Source of the DNA: an uncultured Rhodospirillaceae bacterium
Lineage (GTDB): Bacteria > Pseudomonadota > Alphaproteobacteria > Dongiales > Dongiaceae
NCBI GenBank assembly: GCA_902826565.1
Contig: CADEFF010000019.1
Span: 1 to 59,386 of the forward strand
Reading direction: 5' to 3'
DNA length: 59,386 nt
Under the pieces are notes generated by a model that worked only from the letters and a program-made list of their open reading frames with translations, did not search any database and was not told where the DNA came from. Position numbers and translations under genes: made by a program. Below are positions 58,553-59,386 of the stretch, one piece after another. Positions within the stretch are counted from its first letter, which is position 1, and each line of letters starts with the position of its first letter.

Positions 58553-59386
58553 CTAGCGGTCCGCCGTCGCGTTCTGCGCCAGCACCGCCTTCGGGGGCAG
58601 CTTGTCGCGCCGGTAGATGTCCTCGCGAAGCTGCAGCAGCCCCTCCGCATCGATCCAGGCGGTGCGGTAGTCGAGATGGATCGGCAGCGGCCGCAGCAGC
58701 TTGACCGGCGTGTTGCGGCCCTTGGCCACGGTCGCGTCGATCCGGGCGCGGTCCCATGACGGATCGTCGCTCAGCACCATCGCCGCCAGATCGAGCGGCT
58801 CCTTCACGCGGATGCAGCCGGAGCTGAAGAAGCGCGCCGGCTTCACGAACAGCTCCTGATGGGTGGTGCCGTGGATATAGACGTCGTACTGGTTGGGGAA
58901 CAGCAGCTTCACCGGCCCCAGCGCGTTCTCCGGGCCGGGGTCCTGCTTCAGGCGGTAGCGCATGGCGCGCGCTTCGGCGCTGAACCAGTCGATCGTGTCG
59001 GGATCGATCTCGTTCGCGGCTTCGCTCCAGCTCGAATAGATGCGGATGTTCTGCTCGGCGAAGTAGCGCGGATTGGCCTGGATTTTCGGCAGCAGATCGA
59101 CGCGCGCGATCTTCGGCGGAACCGTCCAGAACGGGTTGAACTCCAGCCGGTTGATCTCGCTGTCGAGCTCCGGCGTCTCGCGATCCTTGCGCCCGACCAC
59201 CGTGCGGACATGGGTGCGCACGACGCCGCCATCGACATAGGTAAGTTCGGCCGCGGCGATGTTCACGTAGATGTAGCGGTCGCCCCAGTCGCGGCGCTTG
59301 TCGTAGAGCTTGCGGATGTTGAAGGCGATGCTGCGCAGCCGGTCCTCGACCGGCATGTTGAGCGCGTCGATGGTCTTGAACCCGAC
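58553..59386 (-). CDS. L,D-transpeptidase, YcbB/LdtD type (N-terminus cut by window edge)
   Basis: The C-terminal 277 codons of a periplasmic L,D-transpeptidase. The frame stays open to the window edge, and the first visible residues (KTIDALN then MPVEDRLRSIAFN) match the end of the peptidoglycan-binding domain of the family. The catalytic region is YDVYIHGTTHQELF followed by SSGCIRV with the nucleophilic Cys. The upstream part contains FNPFWTVPPKIARVDLLPKI, typical of YcbB. It makes 3-3 cross-links in peptidoglycan or links proteins to it. The signal peptide and N-terminal domain lie outside the window. Confidence 0.92.
   Translation of the reverse strand, partial: VGFKTIDALNMPVEDRLRSIAFNIRKLYDKRRDWGDRYIYVNIAAAELTYVDGGVVRTHVRTVVGRKDRETPELDSEINRLEFNPFWTVPPKIARVDLLPKIQANPRYFAEQNIRIYSSWSEAANEIDPDTIDWFSAEARAMRYRLKQDPGPENALGPVKLLFPNQYDVYIHGTTHQELFVKPARFFSSGCIRVKEPLDLAAMVLSDDPSWDRARIDATVAKGRNTPVKLLRPLPIHLDYRTAWIDAEGLLQLREDIYRRDKLPPKAVLAQNATADR

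Overview
The window is GC-rich chromosomal DNA (about 70% G+C in most stretches) from an alphaproteobacterium. The evidence is a rhizobial-type acpXL/fabXL cluster for the very-long-chain fatty acid of lipid A, an oxygen-dependent cobalamin cluster (cobN, cobH, cobL, cobI, cobK), small alphaproteobacterial periplasmic and metal-stress genes, and dense ATGA-overlapping operons. Order and genus cannot be fixed from this sequence alone. No rRNA, tRNA, CRISPR array or transposase gene was recognised. Both window ends cut through genes: pgi at the left and a YcbB-type L,D-transpeptidase at the right.

Layout. 1-2716: divergent pgi and glk. 2738-8426: acpXL-fabZXL-fabF2XL-fabF1XL-adh2XL, then a methyltransferase and a cupin where rhizobia carry lpxXL. 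8489-24469: accessory metabolism, with two amidases, a MarR-controlled DUF1428/YCII/PhnB operon, an ornithine cyclodeaminase-like gene with two tandem EamA transporters, a NYN-LOTUS protein, mmsA, paired GSTs and MFS exporters. 24676-30209: an envelope and metal-stress block with a small exported protein, an HtrA/DegP protease followed by a strong terminator, an OmpR-type two-component system, and an ECF sigma / membrane regulator / periplasmic metal-sensor operon on the other strand.

30560-49753: the cobalamin block. A B12 riboswitch precedes cobU-cobW-cobN-cobO-cobQ. cobD lies convergent to these. Then come a CbiX-type chelatase and a tightly overlapping run cobH-cobL-cobI-(cbiG-cobJ fusion)-cobM. 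A REP-like inverted repeat and a probable fluoroacetate-type dehalogenase follow, then cobK divergent from cobA-cobB. The block mixes signatures of the late-cobalt aerobic route (CobN, CobW) with genes typical of the early-cobalt route (CbiX, full-length CbiG). cobG/cobZ, cobF, cobS and cobT are not in the window.

49779-59386: transporters, a FAD amine oxidase, a metallo-beta-lactamase-fold hydrolase, a PaaG-like isomerase and a DUF882 / L,D-transpeptidase cell-wall pair. Within this stretch, 50722-52429 is the most striking element. Imperfect inverted repeats of about 31 bp, each flanked by CTAG, bracket a lower-GC DUF1326-DUF2182 gene pair with no transposase. The element sits exactly between the stop codon of the FAD oxidase gene and the start codon of an EamA transporter gene, apparently splitting a former operon.
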